Shown: positions 17,588 through 26,041 of the stretch, one piece after another
How positions within the stretch are numbered: the stretch's first letter is position 1
Layout: each line of letters begins with the position of its first letter
Assembly: GCF_013340935.1 (NCBI RefSeq)
Contig: NZ_WHOS01000028.1
Coordinates: 32,957-96,956, forward strand
Source of the DNA: Azospirillum melinis
GTDB lineage: Bacteria > Pseudomonadota > Alphaproteobacteria > Azospirillales > Azospirillaceae
Reading direction: 5' to 3'
Length of the DNA: 64,000 nucleotides
Made by a program: the position numbers and the translations under genes
Notes under the pieces: model-generated
Seen by the model: only the letters and a program-made list of their open reading frames with translations
What the model was told of the DNA's origin: nothing
Databases searched by the model: none

Positions 17588-17944
17588 ATGGCTCTGAAGA
17601 TTCGTCTGGCTCGCGGTGGTGCGAAGAAGCGTCCGTTCTACTCGATCGTCATCGCGGACGCCCGCAGCCCGCGTGACGGCCGCTTCATCGAGAAGATCGG
17701 CACCTACAACCCGATGCTGCCGCGCGAGCATGAGCAGCGCATCATCCTGAACGCCGAGCGCGCCAAGCATTGGCTGTCGGTCGGCGCCCAGCCGACGGAC
17801 CGCGTCGTTCACTTCCTGGCCACTGCCGGCCTGGTCGAGAAGCCCGCCGTCCGCGAGACCCCGAAGAAGTCGGCTCCGAAGGCGAAGGCGCAGGAGCGTC
17901 TGAAGGCCGAGGCCGCCGCTGCCGCGGCTGCCGCCGAGGGCTGA
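17588..17944 (+). CDS. rpsP: 30S ribosomal protein S16
   Basis: 118 residues. MALKIRLARGGAKKRPFYSI and DGRFIEKIGTYNPM are typical of bS16. It is longer than the roughly 82-residue E. coli protein because of a Lys/Ala-rich tail from about residue 85, common in alphaproteobacteria. It binds 16S rRNA and helps assemble the 30S body. A small hairpin (17966-17981) separates it from rimM. Confidence 0.98.
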   Translation: MALKIRLARGGAKKRPFYSIVIADARSPRDGRFIEKIGTYNPMLPREHEQRIILNAERAKHWLSVGAQPTDRVVHFLATAGLVEKPAVRETPKKSAPKAKAQERLKAEAAAAAAAAEG

Positions 17945-17965
17945 GGTTGGGTCTAAAGGTAAGGT

Positions 17966-17981
17966 CGGGCCGTTTGGCCCG
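17966..17981 (+). promoter_or_regulatory. Intercistronic hairpin between rpsP and rimM
   Basis: CGGGCC-GTTT-GGCCCG is a perfect 6-base stem with no T-run. In E. coli this gap holds structure that lowers rimM/trmD output relative to S16; the same role here is inferred. Confidence 0.35.
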
Positions 17982-18020
17982 CAGGGTTGAGGTTGTGACG
18001 ACGTGCCGGGTGCTCCTTCG

Positions 18021-18602
18021 ATGACCGCCAAAATCTGTGTCGGCCAGTTCGCGGGATCGCACGGCGTGCGGGGGCTGGTGAAGCTGCGCAGCTTCACTGC
18101 CGAACCCACCGACGTCATGACCTACGGCCTGCTGTCGGACGAGACGGGGACCCGCCGGTTCACGGTGACGCTCCAGGGCATGGTCAAGGACAACTTCCTG
18201 GCCAAGGTCGACGGGGTGACCAGCCGAGAACAGGCGCAGGCCCTGGCAGGCTTGCGGCTCTATGTGGAGCGCGGCGCCCTGCCGGCGACGGAGGACGAGG
18301 ACGAGTTCTACCATGCCGATCTGATCGGTCTGCGTGCGGAACTCGCCGACCGGACCGTCTATGGCACGGTGAAGGCGATCTATGACTTCGGCGCCGGTGA
18401 CGTGCTGGAAATCAGGACCGCAGGCGGACCGCTGGAGATGCTTCCATTCTCCAAGGCCTGTGTGCCGGTGGTCGATGTCCGGGGCGGCCGTATCGTCGTC
18501 GACCTTCCCGCCGTGATCGAGGCCCGCGAGGGCTCCGGTGACGAGGGGGAGGAGGCCGGGGATGAAGAGGGCGGGGACCGGAGCGGGGAGGAGGGGCCGT
18601 GA
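18021..18602 (+). CDS. rimM: Ribosome maturation factor RimM
   Basis: 193 residues. VGQFAGSHGVRGLVKLRSFT is the RimM N-terminal barrel, and the PRC-barrel follows (EFYHADLIGLRAEL, VDLPAVIEARE). It assists 16S 3'-domain processing with S19. The C-terminus ends in an unusual Glu/Gly/Asp-rich acidic tail of about 30 residues. A GTG at 18003 could add six residues; the ATG is preferred. The gene overlaps trmD by four bases (GTGA). Confidence 0.95.
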   Translation: MTAKICVGQFAGSHGVRGLVKLRSFTAEPTDVMTYGLLSDETGTRRFTVTLQGMVKDNFLAKVDGVTSREQAQALAGLRLYVERGALPATEDEDEFYHADLIGLRAELADRTVYGTVKAIYDFGAGDVLEIRTAGGPLEMLPFSKACVPVVDVRGGRIVVDLPAVIEAREGSGDEGEEAGDEEGGDRSGEEGP

Positions 18603-19408
18603 ATCACGGCGCCGACGGTCCGCTGGTCTGGACGGCCAAGGTTCTGACGCTGTTCCCGGAAATGTTTCCGGGGCCGCTCGGCCACTCGCTGGCCGGAAAG
18701 GCGTTGGAAAATGGAGTCTGGGCGCTGGAATCGGTGGACATTCGCTCGTTCGCGCGCGATAAACACCGCTCCGTCGACGAGACCCCCTTCGGCGGAGGGG
18801 CAGGCATGGTCATGCGGCCCGACGTGCTGGACGCAGCTTTGACTGCGACGGCGGGACCTGTGGGGGCACCGGGACGCGGCCGGGCGATCTATCTGTCGCC
18901 TCGCGGACGGGTGCTGAACCAGGAACTGGTCAAGGAGCTGGCCGCCACTCCGGTGGTGACGCTGCTCTGCGGCCGGTACGAAGGGGTGGACCAGCGGGTC
19001 CTCGATGCGCACGGCCTCGAAGAGGTCAGCCTCGGGGATTTCGTGCTGTCCGGCGGGGAACTCGCCGCGCTCAGCCTGATGGATGCCGTGGTGCGCTTGC
19101 TCCCCGGCGTCATGGGCAACGTTGAGACGGCGGGCGAAGAGAGTTTCGAACGGGGGTTGCTCGAATACCCCCACTACACCCGGCCGGCGGTCTGGACCGA
19201 CGGGCAGGGTGTGGAGCGCGCGGTGCCGGAGGTTCTGCTGTCCGGTCACCATGGGAAGGTCAAGGCCTGGCGGCTGGCCGAGGCGGAGAAGATCACGGAG
19301 GCCCGACGGCCGGACCTGTGGTCGCTCTACCAGGCGGGCCGTCCGGCAGTAACTGTTACGAACAAGGGTCGGCGGCAGGCTCGCCGGCGCGACCCGAAAC
19401 CGGAGTGA
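18599..19408 (+). CDS. trmD: tRNA (guanine37-N1)-methyltransferase
   Basis: 269 residues, GTG start overlapping the rimM stop. The SPOUT methyltransferase knot is visible: LTLFPEMFPGPLGHSLAGKA, FGGGAGMVMRPDV, LLCGRYEGVDQRV and GDFVLSGGELAAL, where SAM binds in the trefoil knot. It makes m1G37, which prevents +1 frameshifting. The Lys/Arg-rich C-terminus (KGRRQARRRDPK) is an extension. Next in the operon is rplS, 41 bases downstream. Confidence 0.97.
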   Translation: MNHGADGPLVWTAKVLTLFPEMFPGPLGHSLAGKALENGVWALESVDIRSFARDKHRSVDETPFGGGAGMVMRPDVLDAALTATAGPVGAPGRGRAIYLSPRGRVLNQELVKELAATPVVTLLCGRYEGVDQRVLDAHGLEEVSLGDFVLSGGELAALSLMDAVVRLLPGVMGNVETAGEESFERGLLEYPHYTRPAVWTDGQGVERAVPEVLLSGHHGKVKAWRLAEAEKITEARRPDLWSLYQAGRPAVTVTNKGRRQARRRDPKPE

Positions 19409-19449
19409 CGGTCCGCCGCGAGGCGCACCGATAGAAAAGGGGTAGTGCT

Positions 19450-19845
19450 ATGAACCTGTTGCAGCAGCTCGAGCAGGAGCAGATCGAGAAGGCCCTCGGT
19501 GGCAAGACGATCCCGGAGTTCTCCTCGGGCGATACCGTCCGCGTGAACGTCAAGGTCGTCGAGGGCACGCGCGAGCGCGTCCAGGCCTATGAGGGCGTCG
19601 TGATCGCCCGCAAGAACGCCGGTGTGAACAGCTCCTTCACCGTTCGCAAGATCAGCTACGGCGAGGGCGTGGAGCGCGTGTTCCCGCTGTACTCCCCGCG
19701 CATCGACTCGATCGAGCTGGTCCGCAAGGGCGCCGTCCGTCGCGCCAAGCTGTACTATCTGCGCGATCTGCGCGGCAAGGCCGCCCGCATCGCCGAGCGC
19801 ACCACCGGCCGCGGCATGATCAACGGCCGCCGGGCTGCCGAGTAA
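19450..19845 (+). CDS. rplS: 50S ribosomal protein L19
   Basis: 131 residues. FSSGDTVRVNVKVVEGTRER, QAYEGVVIARKNAG, FTVRKISYGEGVERVFPLYSP (in parts) and KLYYLRDLRGKAARI are diagnostic of bL19, which lies at the 30S-50S interface. AGGGGT just before the ATG is the ribosome binding site. It is the last gene of the ffh operon; a terminator follows at 19882. Confidence 0.98.
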   Translation: MNLLQQLEQEQIEKALGGKTIPEFSSGDTVRVNVKVVEGTRERVQAYEGVVIARKNAGVNSSFTVRKISYGEGVERVFPLYSPRIDSIELVRKGAVRRAKLYYLRDLRGKAARIAERTTGRGMINGRRAAE

Positions 19846-19881
19846 GGCGCCTTTCGGTTCGGTTCAGGTTCATAGGTTCGG

Positions 19882-19910
19882 CGCCCGGCCGTTCGGCTGG
19901 GCGTCTTCTT
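19882..19910 (+). terminator. Terminator after rplS
   Basis: CGCCCGGCC-GTTC-GGCTGGGCG (nine pairs, one G-U) followed by TCTTCTT. It lies 36 bases past the rplS stop and before rpmH. Confidence 0.6.
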
Positions 19911-19946
19911 CCCGTCATCATCAGCAAAGCTTAAGGAGTAGGCGCC

Positions 19947-20081
19947 ATGAAGCGCACGTTCCAGCCGTCCAAAATCGTGCGTAAGCGTCGTCATGGCTTC
20001 CGCGCCCGTATGGCCACCGTCGGCGGCCGCAAGGTGATCGCCCGTCGCCGCGCCCGCGGCCGCAAGGTTCTGAGCGCCTGA
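19947..20081 (+). CDS. rpmH: 50S ribosomal protein L34
   Basis: 44 residues, the exact usual size. MKRTFQPSKIVRKRRHGFRA, then MATVGGRKVIARRRARGRK, is unmistakable bL34. AAGGAG stands nine bases before the ATG. It heads the rpmH-rnpA-yidD-yidC cluster found next to it. Easily missed because of its size. Confidence 0.98.
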   Translation: MKRTFQPSKIVRKRRHGFRARMATVGGRKVIARRRARGRKVLSA

Positions 20082-20089
20082 TCCCCGCT

Positions 20090-20476
20090 ATGGCGGCGCC
20101 GGGCCACGAGGTCGGGCGCCTGATGCGGCGGCCGGAATTTCTGGCCGTGGCCGGGACACGGCGAAAGCATGTGGCTCCCGGCCTGATCCTCCAGGTGCGC
20201 CGGCACGACGACAAGCAGCGGCCCGCCGAAGGCGGTCCGCCGATCCGTCTCGGTTTGACGGCGAGCCGCAAGGTCGGCAACGCGGTGGTGCGCAATCGCG
20301 CCCGCCGCCGTTTGCGTGAGGCCGCGCGGCAGATTCTGACCGTTCATGCGGCGCCCGGCCACGACTTCGTGCTGGTCGCCCGCGGCGGCACGGCCGAACG
20401 GCCGTGGACCGACCTGCTCGGCGACCTTGCCGCCGGGCTGAAGCGCCTCGGCCTGTGGCGCGAGGCGGAAGGGTAG
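20090..20476 (+). CDS. rnpA: Ribonuclease P protein component
   Basis: 128 residues. LMRRPEFLAVAG, IRLGLTASRKVGNAVVRNR and ARRRLREAAR give the conserved RNR helix that contacts the RNA subunit, and HDFVLVAR closes the domain. It matures tRNA 5' ends with the rnpB RNA, which is not in the window. It starts eight bases after rpmH. Confidence 0.97.
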   Translation: MAAPGHEVGRLMRRPEFLAVAGTRRKHVAPGLILQVRRHDDKQRPAEGGPPIRLGLTASRKVGNAVVRNRARRRLREAARQILTVHAAPGHDFVLVARGGTAERPWTDLLGDLAAGLKRLGLWREAEG

Positions 20477-20491
20477 GAGGCTCGCGACATT

Positions 20492-20821
20492 ATGTTTCGC
20501 ATCGCCGGCCTCAGCCCGCTCGCGCATCTGCTCCGCGCGCTCGTCTATCTCTATCGCTGGACCTTGTCGCCCTTCGTGGGCTGGCAGTGCCGTTTCCAGC
20601 CGACCTGCTCCTGCTACGCCATCGAATCGCTGGAAAAGCACGGGGCCATCCGGGGGGGATGGCTGACTGTGCGCCGGCTCGGGCGTTGCCATCCCTGGGG
20701 CGGGTCGGGCTGGGATCCTGTGCCCGATCCCGTCCCGCGGCCGGCGCCCATGGCGCCGCATCGCTGCGGACTGCGGGAAAAGGGGCATGCGGCGGTTGCC
20801 CAGCCCGGCGAAAACCCGTAA
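20492..20821 (+). CDS. yidD: Membrane protein insertion efficiency factor YidD
   Basis: 109 residues. The N-terminal helix LVYLYRWTLSPFVGWQCRFQPTCSCYAIES (read in parts) has the conserved cysteines, and RLGRCHPWGGSGWDPVP ends the core. YidD assists YidC-dependent insertion at the inner membrane. About 30 residues at the C-terminus are not part of the family core. It sits between rnpA and yidC as in most bacteria. Confidence 0.93.
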   Translation: MFRIAGLSPLAHLLRALVYLYRWTLSPFVGWQCRFQPTCSCYAIESLEKHGAIRGGWLTVRRLGRCHPWGGSGWDPVPDPVPRPAPMAPHRCGLREKGHAAVAQPGENP

Positions 20822-20876
20822 CAAGGCCGCGCACACGCCGCCCTTCTTCCAAAGGCCCCACGGCAACCGGGACGCC

Positions 20877-22604
20877 ATGACCGACCAACGCAACCTCATC
20901 ATCGCGATTGCCCTGTCGATCGCCATCCTTCTGGGCTTCCAGTTTTTCTACGAGAAGCCGCGGGTGGAGCAGCAGAAGCAACTCGCCGCCCAGCAGGCCG
21001 CCCAGACGGAGCAGTCGGTGCCGGTGCCGGCCCCCGGCGTGCCCGCCCAGCAGCCTCCCGCCACGGCTGAGGTCGCGAAGGAGCGCCCCGTCCTGCTCGC
21101 CGAGCAGCTGGCGGCCGGCACCCGCGTCAAGATCGACACGCCGGCCCTGCACGGCTCCGTCAACCTCGTCGGCGGCCGCATCGACGACTTGACGCTGGCC
21201 CAGTACCACGAGACCCCGGACCCGAAGAGCCCGGAGATCGTGCTGCTGGCCCCGGCCGGCACGCCCGCCGCCTATTATGCCGAGTTCGGCTGGGTGCCGC
21301 AGGGCGCCGGCATCGCCGCGCCGACCGCGACCACCCGCTGGACTGCCGACGGCGCCGCGCTGACCCCGGACAAGCCGCTGACCCTGACCTGGGACAACGG
21401 CCAGGGGCTGGTGTTCGAGCGCAAGATCGCTGTCGACCCGGACTTCATGTTCACGGTGACGCAGACCGTGCGCAACACCGGCGCCGCCCCGGTCACCCTG
21501 CTGCCCTACAGCCTGGTGTCGCGCAGCGGCACGCCGCACACGTCCGGCTACTACATCCTGCATGAGGGCCCGCTCGGCGTCTTCAACGGCTCGCTGACCG
21601 AAGAGAAGTACGACGACGTCCGCAAGGCCGGTTCGATCGCCAAGGAGACCACCGGCGGCTGGGTCGGCATCACCGACAAGTACTGGCTGGTGTCGCTGGT
21701 GCCCGACCCGAACGAGAAGGTCACGGCGCGCTTCCTCTACAATCAGGTCGCCAACACCGACCGCTACCAGACCGACACCATGGGTGCGCCGGTCACGGTG
21801 GCGCCGGGCGCCTCGGCCGAGAACACCGGCCGCCTGTTCGCCGGTGCCAAGCAGGTGAAGCTGCTCGACAGCTATTCCGAGAAGCTGAACATCAAGAACT
21901 TCGATCTGGCGATCGACTTCGGCTGGTTCTATTTCCTGACCAAGCCGTTCTTCTACGCGCTGGATTTCCTGGGCCGCATCATCGGCAACTTCGGTATCGC
22001 CATCCTGGTGCTGACCGTCTGCGTCAAGGCCGTCTTCTTCCCCCTCGCCAACAAGTCCTATCAGGCGATGAGCAAGATGAAGGCCCTGCAGCCCAAGATG
22101 CAGGAGCTGCGCGAGAAGTTCAGCGACGATCAGGCGCGCATGAACCAGGAGCTGATGGCGCTGTACAAGCGCGAGAAGGTCTCCCCGGTGTCGGGCTGCT
22201 TGCCGATCCTGATCCAGATCCCGGTGTTCTTCTCGCTCTACAAGGTGCTGTTCGTGACCATCGAAATGCGGCATGCGCCGTTCTTCGGTTGGATCCACGA
22301 CCTGTCCTCGCCCGATCCGACGACCATCTTCAACCTGTTCGGCCTGATCCCCTGGGACCCGCCCGCCATGCTGCATCTCGGCCTGTGGCCGCTGATCATG
22401 GGCGTGACGATGTGGTTCCAGCAGAAGATGAACCCCGCCCCGCCGGACCCGATCCAGCAGAAGGTGTTCCAGTTCCTGCCCATCGTCTTCACCTTCATGC
22501 TCGCCGGCTTCCCGGCCGGTCTGGTGATCTACTGGGCCTGGAACAACACGCTGTCGGTCCTGCAGCAGTGGACCATCATGAAGCGTATGGGCGTGAAGGC
22601 CTGA
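20877..22604 (+). CDS. yidC: Membrane protein insertase YidC
   Basis: 575 residues. The first membrane segment (LIIAIALSIAILLGFQFFY) precedes a Gln/Pro-rich linker and a large periplasmic domain (about 70-340). The five-helix insertase core follows, with ILVLTVCVKAVFFPLANKSY carrying the helix-groove region, the C1 coiled-coil LQPKMQELREKF, and PVSGCLPILIQIPVFFSLY. It inserts and folds membrane proteins alone or with SecYEG. Start at the ATG behind the yidD gene; 30 upstream in-frame residues overlap yidD and are not family-like. Confidence 0.97.
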   Translation: MTDQRNLIIAIALSIAILLGFQFFYEKPRVEQQKQLAAQQAAQTEQSVPVPAPGVPAQQPPATAEVAKERPVLLAEQLAAGTRVKIDTPALHGSVNLVGGRIDDLTLAQYHETPDPKSPEIVLLAPAGTPAAYYAEFGWVPQGAGIAAPTATTRWTADGAALTPDKPLTLTWDNGQGLVFERKIAVDPDFMFTVTQTVRNTGAAPVTLLPYSLVSRSGTPHTSGYYILHEGPLGVFNGSLTEEKYDDVRKAGSIAKETTGGWVGITDKYWLVSLVPDPNEKVTARFLYNQVANTDRYQTDTMGAPVTVAPGASAENTGRLFAGAKQVKLLDSYSEKLNIKNFDLAIDFGWFYFLTKPFFYALDFLGRIIGNFGIAILVLTVCVKAVFFPLANKSYQAMSKMKALQPKMQELREKFSDDQARMNQELMALYKREKVSPVSGCLPILIQIPVFFSLYKVLFVTIEMRHAPFFGWIHDLSSPDPTTIFNLFGLIPWDPPAMLHLGLWPLIMGVTMWFQQKMNPAPPDPIQQKVFQFLPIVFTFMLAGFPAGLVIYWAWNNTLSVLQQWTIMKRMGVKA

Positions 22605-22636
22605 TCCCTCAGCCTCTGCCGAATGTCTGAGACCTG

Positions 22637-22683
22637 CCGCCGGCAAAGACCCTTGACGGGCCTCTGCCGGCGGTATGTTTTTT
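22637..22683 (+). terminator. Terminator after yidC
   Basis: CCGCCGGCA...TGCCGGCGG (nine pairs, 19-base loop) then TATGTTTTTT. The loop contains TTGACG, which with TATGTT 15 bases later could also be an engB promoter, so the two signals may overlap. Confidence 0.5.
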
Positions 22684-22694
22684 AGCCGATCCCA

Positions 22695-23393
22695 ATGAGA
22701 GCGCCCGCCATGACCAGCCCTGCCACGCCGACCCCCGACACCCCCAGCATCGTTTCCGGCTTCGACGAGGCCGCGCTGGAGGCCGGCCGTCTGCTGTTCG
22801 CCAAGGAGTGCGACTTCGTCTGGGGCGCCAACGCGCTGAACCAGCTGCCCGAGGCCGACCTGCCGGAGGTCGCCTTCGCCGGGCGCTCGAATGTCGGCAA
22901 GTCGAGCCTCGTCAATGCGCTGACCGGACGCAAGACGCTGGCCCGCACCTCCAACACGCCGGGCCGCACGCAGCAGCTCAATTTCTTCAACCTCGGCAAC
23001 CGTCTGAAGCTGGTGGACATGCCCGGCTACGGCTATGCCAAGGAGTCGAAGGAGAAGGTGGAGGCGTGGAACGACATGGTGCGCCGCTTCCTGCGTGGCC
23101 GGGTCACCCTGCGCCGGGCGCTGGTGCTGATCGATTCGCGCCATGGGATGAAGCCCCACGACCATGAGATCATGGACATGCTCGATCGCACGGCGGTGCC
23201 GTACGTCGTCGTGCTGACCAAGGCCGACAAGGTCAAGGCTGCGGATCTCGACAGGATTCGCCGCGACACCCAGGCGGGGCTGAAGAAGCATCCGGCAGCC
23301 TTCCCCGACATCCACGTCACCAGTTCCGAGAAGGGCACCGGCATCGCGGAACTGCGCGCCAGTTTGGCGGCGCTCGCCCTCGGCGCCGAGTAA
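22695..23393 (+). CDS. engB: Ribosome biogenesis GTP-binding protein EngB (YsxC/YihA)
   Basis: 232 residues. G1 AFAGRSNVGKSSLVNALTG, G2/G3 region SNTPGRTQQLNFF and DMPGYGYAK, G4 LTKADKVK and G5 TSSEKGTG. It is needed for late 50S assembly. An N-terminal extension of about 45 residues precedes the G domain. An alternative ATG lies five codons inside (MTSPATP). In alphaproteobacteria it often lies between yidC and argB, as here, except for the antiporter gene that intervenes. Confidence 0.95.
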   Translation: MRAPAMTSPATPTPDTPSIVSGFDEAALEAGRLLFAKECDFVWGANALNQLPEADLPEVAFAGRSNVGKSSLVNALTGRKTLARTSNTPGRTQQLNFFNLGNRLKLVDMPGYGYAKESKEKVEAWNDMVRRFLRGRVTLRRALVLIDSRHGMKPHDHEIMDMLDRTAVPYVVVLTKADKVKAADLDRIRRDTQAGLKKHPAAFPDIHVTSSEKGTGIAELRASLAALALGAE

Positions 23394-23405
23394 GGGGCGG
23401 CAGCG

Positions 23406-24704
23406 ATGGGTGGTCTGTCTCCCGCGCTGCTGTTCCTGATGCAGGCCCTGCTGCTGATCGCCGGGCCGTTCCTGCTGTGGCGGCTGGGCGGCGGCCGTCA
23501 CATCGCCCCGATGGTGGTGGTCCAGATCCTGTTCGGGGTGGCATTGGGACCGTCGCTGCTCGGCCGGCTGGCTCCCGATCTGTGGGGCGTGCTGTTCGCG
23601 CCGGCCGCGCTTGCGCCCTTGTCCGGGCTGGCCTTGATGGCCGTGGTGTTCTTTGCCTTCCTGACCGGCCTGCATCTCGATCCTGCCGAGTTCCGCGGGC
23701 GGGGCGGGGCCTTCGCCACCGTGGCGCTGTCGAGCATGCTGGTGCCGACCCTGTTGGGCGGGGCGCTGGGCTGGTGGCTGGCCGGCGCCTTTCCCACCAT
23801 GACCGGAAATCACGCCACCCCCGGCCTGTTCGCCGCCGGCTTCGGCATCTGCGTCGGCGTCACCGCCCTGCCGGTGCTGGGCGCCATCCTGCGCGAGATG
23901 GATTTGCTGGGCGACCGGTTGGGGCGGCTGGCGCTGGGCTATGCTGCGGTGAACGACGCGCTGCTCTGGCTGCTGATCACCGCGGTGTTGGCCTGGTCGA
24001 CCGCCGACGGGGGGAACGGCGGCGGCGATGCCTGGGCGGTGGCGAAGGTCGGCCTGTTGGGCTTCGCCTATGTCGGGACGACGGTCCTGCTCGTGCGCCC
24101 GCTGCTCGACCGCCTGCTGGAGCGGGTGGCCCCGGACGGGCGGATGGGCGACACCGCGGTGGTGGTGACCTGCGCGGCACTGCTGGCCTCGGCCGCGGTG
24201 ACCGAACTGATCGGGTTGCACTACATCCTGGGCGCCTTCATCGCCGGCAGTGCGATGCCGCGCCGCTATGCGGCGGCGATCCTCGACCGGCTGGAGCATT
24301 TCGCCACGCTGATCCTGCTGCCCTTCTTCTTCACCCTGACCGGGCTGAAGGTGAACCTGACGCTGGACGATCCGGCGCAATGGACCGTCTTCGCCCTCGC
24401 CAGCCTCGCCACCATCGCCGGCAAGATGGCCGGCACCGCGCTGCCCGCCCGCTGGACCGGCGAAAGCTGGCCGGATGCGCTCCGGCTCGGCACGCTGATG
24501 CCGTGCAAGGGGCTGATGGAGGTCATCGTCCTGACCGTCCTGCTGGAGGCGGGCGTGCTGTCCGGCCCCTGTTTCTCGGCGATGGTGCTGATGGCGGTGG
24601 CGGTGACCGCGCTGACGCAGCCGATGACGCGGCTGGCCGGATTGTGGCGTCCGGCCGGCGGCACGGCGGCCGCAGCCGCGGGAGGCCGTCACGGGGGTGT
24701 GTGA
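23406..24704 (+). CDS. CPA2-family cation:proton antiporter
   Basis: 432 residues with about 12 hydrophobic segments and no TrkA-N (KTN) regulatory domain. LDPAEFRGRGGAFATVALSS, AAVNDALLWLLI (the helix that carries the ion-binding Asp) and LHYILGAFIAGSAMP match the Na+/H+ exchanger domain of the Kef/NapA group. It should exchange Na+ or K+ for protons across the inner membrane. The short C-terminus is Ala/Gly-rich. It begins 12 bases after engB and so is probably in the same transcript, although this position is unusual. Confidence 0.85.
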   Translation: MGGLSPALLFLMQALLLIAGPFLLWRLGGGRHIAPMVVVQILFGVALGPSLLGRLAPDLWGVLFAPAALAPLSGLALMAVVFFAFLTGLHLDPAEFRGRGGAFATVALSSMLVPTLLGGALGWWLAGAFPTMTGNHATPGLFAAGFGICVGVTALPVLGAILREMDLLGDRLGRLALGYAAVNDALLWLLITAVLAWSTADGGNGGGDAWAVAKVGLLGFAYVGTTVLLVRPLLDRLLERVAPDGRMGDTAVVVTCAALLASAAVTELIGLHYILGAFIAGSAMPRRYAAAILDRLEHFATLILLPFFFTLTGLKVNLTLDDPAQWTVFALASLATIAGKMAGTALPARWTGESWPDALRLGTLMPCKGLMEVIVLTVLLEAGVLSGPCFSAMVLMAVAVTALTQPMTRLAGLWRPAGGTAAAAAGGRHGGV

Positions 24705-24786
24705 CCGTTAAATTGCCCCCTAGGCAACCGGCCGGCCTTTCCGTTAAAGAAGCCCGACACTCCACCCCGACAAAGGGCATCCTCCC

Positions 24787-25686
24787 GTGCAGACTCCCAC
24801 CCGTGACGAGTGGCTCGCCAAGGCCCGTACCCTGTCCGAAGCGCTGCCCTACATGCGCCGTTATGCCGGGAGCACCTTCGTCATCAAGTATGGCGGCCAC
24901 GCCATGGGCGACGCCAGCCTGGCGGAGCTGTTCGCGCGCGACATCGTCCTGCTGAAGCAGGTCGGCATCAATCCAGTGGTCGTCCATGGCGGCGGCCCGC
25001 AGATCGGCCAAATGCTGGAACGGCTGAAGATCAAGTCCAGCTTCATCGACGGCCTGCGCGTCACCGACAAGGAGACGGTCGAGGTGGTCGAGATGGTGCT
25101 GGCCGGCTCCATCAACAAGCAGATCGTCGCCGCCATCAACAGCGCCGGTGGCCGTGCCGTCGGCCTGTCGGGCAAGGACAGCAACCTGATCACCGCCCGC
25201 CGTCTGGAGCGCGTCCAGCGCGATCCCGACAGCAACATCGAGCGGGTGCTGGACCTCGGCTTCGTCGGCGAGCCCTACAAGGTGAACCCGCAGATCCTGC
25301 ACGCGCTCGCCCAGTCGGACATCATCCCGGTGATCGCGCCGGTCGGCTTCGACGTGAACGGCGACACCTACAACATCAACGCCGACACGGCGGCCGGCGC
25401 GGTCGCGGCGGCGGTGAAGGCGGCACGCTTCTTCCTGCTGACCGACGTCGCCGGCGTGCTCGACAAGGAAAAGAAGCTGATCGAGAAGATGTCGCTGGAG
25501 GATGCCCACAAGGCCATCGCCGACGGCACCGCTTCCGGCGGCATGATCCCGAAGATCGAGACCTGCATCGGCGCGGTGGAGCAAGGCGTCGATGCCGCTG
25601 TTATCCTGGATGGCCGCGTGCCGCATGCGCTGCTGTTGGAGATCTTCACCGAGGGCGGCGCCGGCACCCTGATCGGCAAGGCCTGA
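24787..25686 (+). CDS. argB: Acetylglutamate kinase
   Basis: 299 residues. STFVIKYGGHAMGD, VVVHGGGPQIG, RVTDKETVEVVEMVLAG and the nucleotide site TAAGAVAAAVKAARFFLLTD fit ArgB, which phosphorylates N-acetylglutamate, the committed step of arginine synthesis. The N-terminal helix (about 25 residues before the kinase core) is the kind that makes the arginine-inhibited hexamer. It starts with GTG at 24787; no ATG fits the family length. Confidence 0.97.
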   Translation: MQTPTRDEWLAKARTLSEALPYMRRYAGSTFVIKYGGHAMGDASLAELFARDIVLLKQVGINPVVVHGGGPQIGQMLERLKIKSSFIDGLRVTDKETVEVVEMVLAGSINKQIVAAINSAGGRAVGLSGKDSNLITARRLERVQRDPDSNIERVLDLGFVGEPYKVNPQILHALAQSDIIPVIAPVGFDVNGDTYNINADTAAGAVAAAVKAARFFLLTDVAGVLDKEKKLIEKMSLEDAHKAIADGTASGGMIPKIETCIGAVEQGVDAAVILDGRVPHALLLEIFTEGGAGTLIGKA

Positions 25687-25717
25687 CGCCACGGAAGGGA
25701 ACCGCCAAGGGGGGCCG

Positions 25718-26002
25718 ATGAGCGATCTGCGCAAGGAGTTGCTTCGCCAGATGAAGGCCATCCGGGAGAGGATGGACCCGAAGCTGGTGGAGCGTGCCAG
25801 GCTGGCCGCTCTGGGCAAGGTCCCCTATGACAGCGATGCGGCGAAGGAGGCGGTCGGCCATTTCCTCGACGCCAAGCGGGACGGCGGCGCCTTCCGCCGC
25901 AAGCTGGAGCAGGCGCTGAAGGCCGAGGGCGGGACGCTCGACCTCGACGGGGAGAAGGCTCCGCCCCCGGTGAAGCCGCGGCGCGGTGGCCGGGTGACCT
26001 AG
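25718..26002 (+). CDS. Small conserved-looking protein of unknown function
   Basis: 94 residues, highly charged and helical: LRKELLRQMKAIRERMDPKLVERARLA in the first third, then a Lys/Arg/Pro tail (PPPVKPRRGGRVT). I do not recognise it. It has a strong ribosome binding site (AAGGGGGG) and sits 31 bases after argB, 39 before the CorA-like gene, so it is very likely translated in the argB transcript. Confidence 0.65.
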   Translation: MSDLRKELLRQMKAIRERMDPKLVERARLAALGKVPYDSDAAKEAVGHFLDAKRDGGAFRRKLEQALKAEGGTLDLDGEKAPPPVKPRRGGRVT

Positions 26003-26041
26003 GCCGGGCGCCCGAGCCGCGCCCACGCAAGGAGCACAGCC

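Noticed and set aside
20511..24692. 1393-codon minus-strand open frame
   Set aside because: It lies antisense to yidD, yidC, engB and the antiporter, which are all certain genes. The composition is His/Gln/Arg/Gly-rich, as in high-GC shadow frames.
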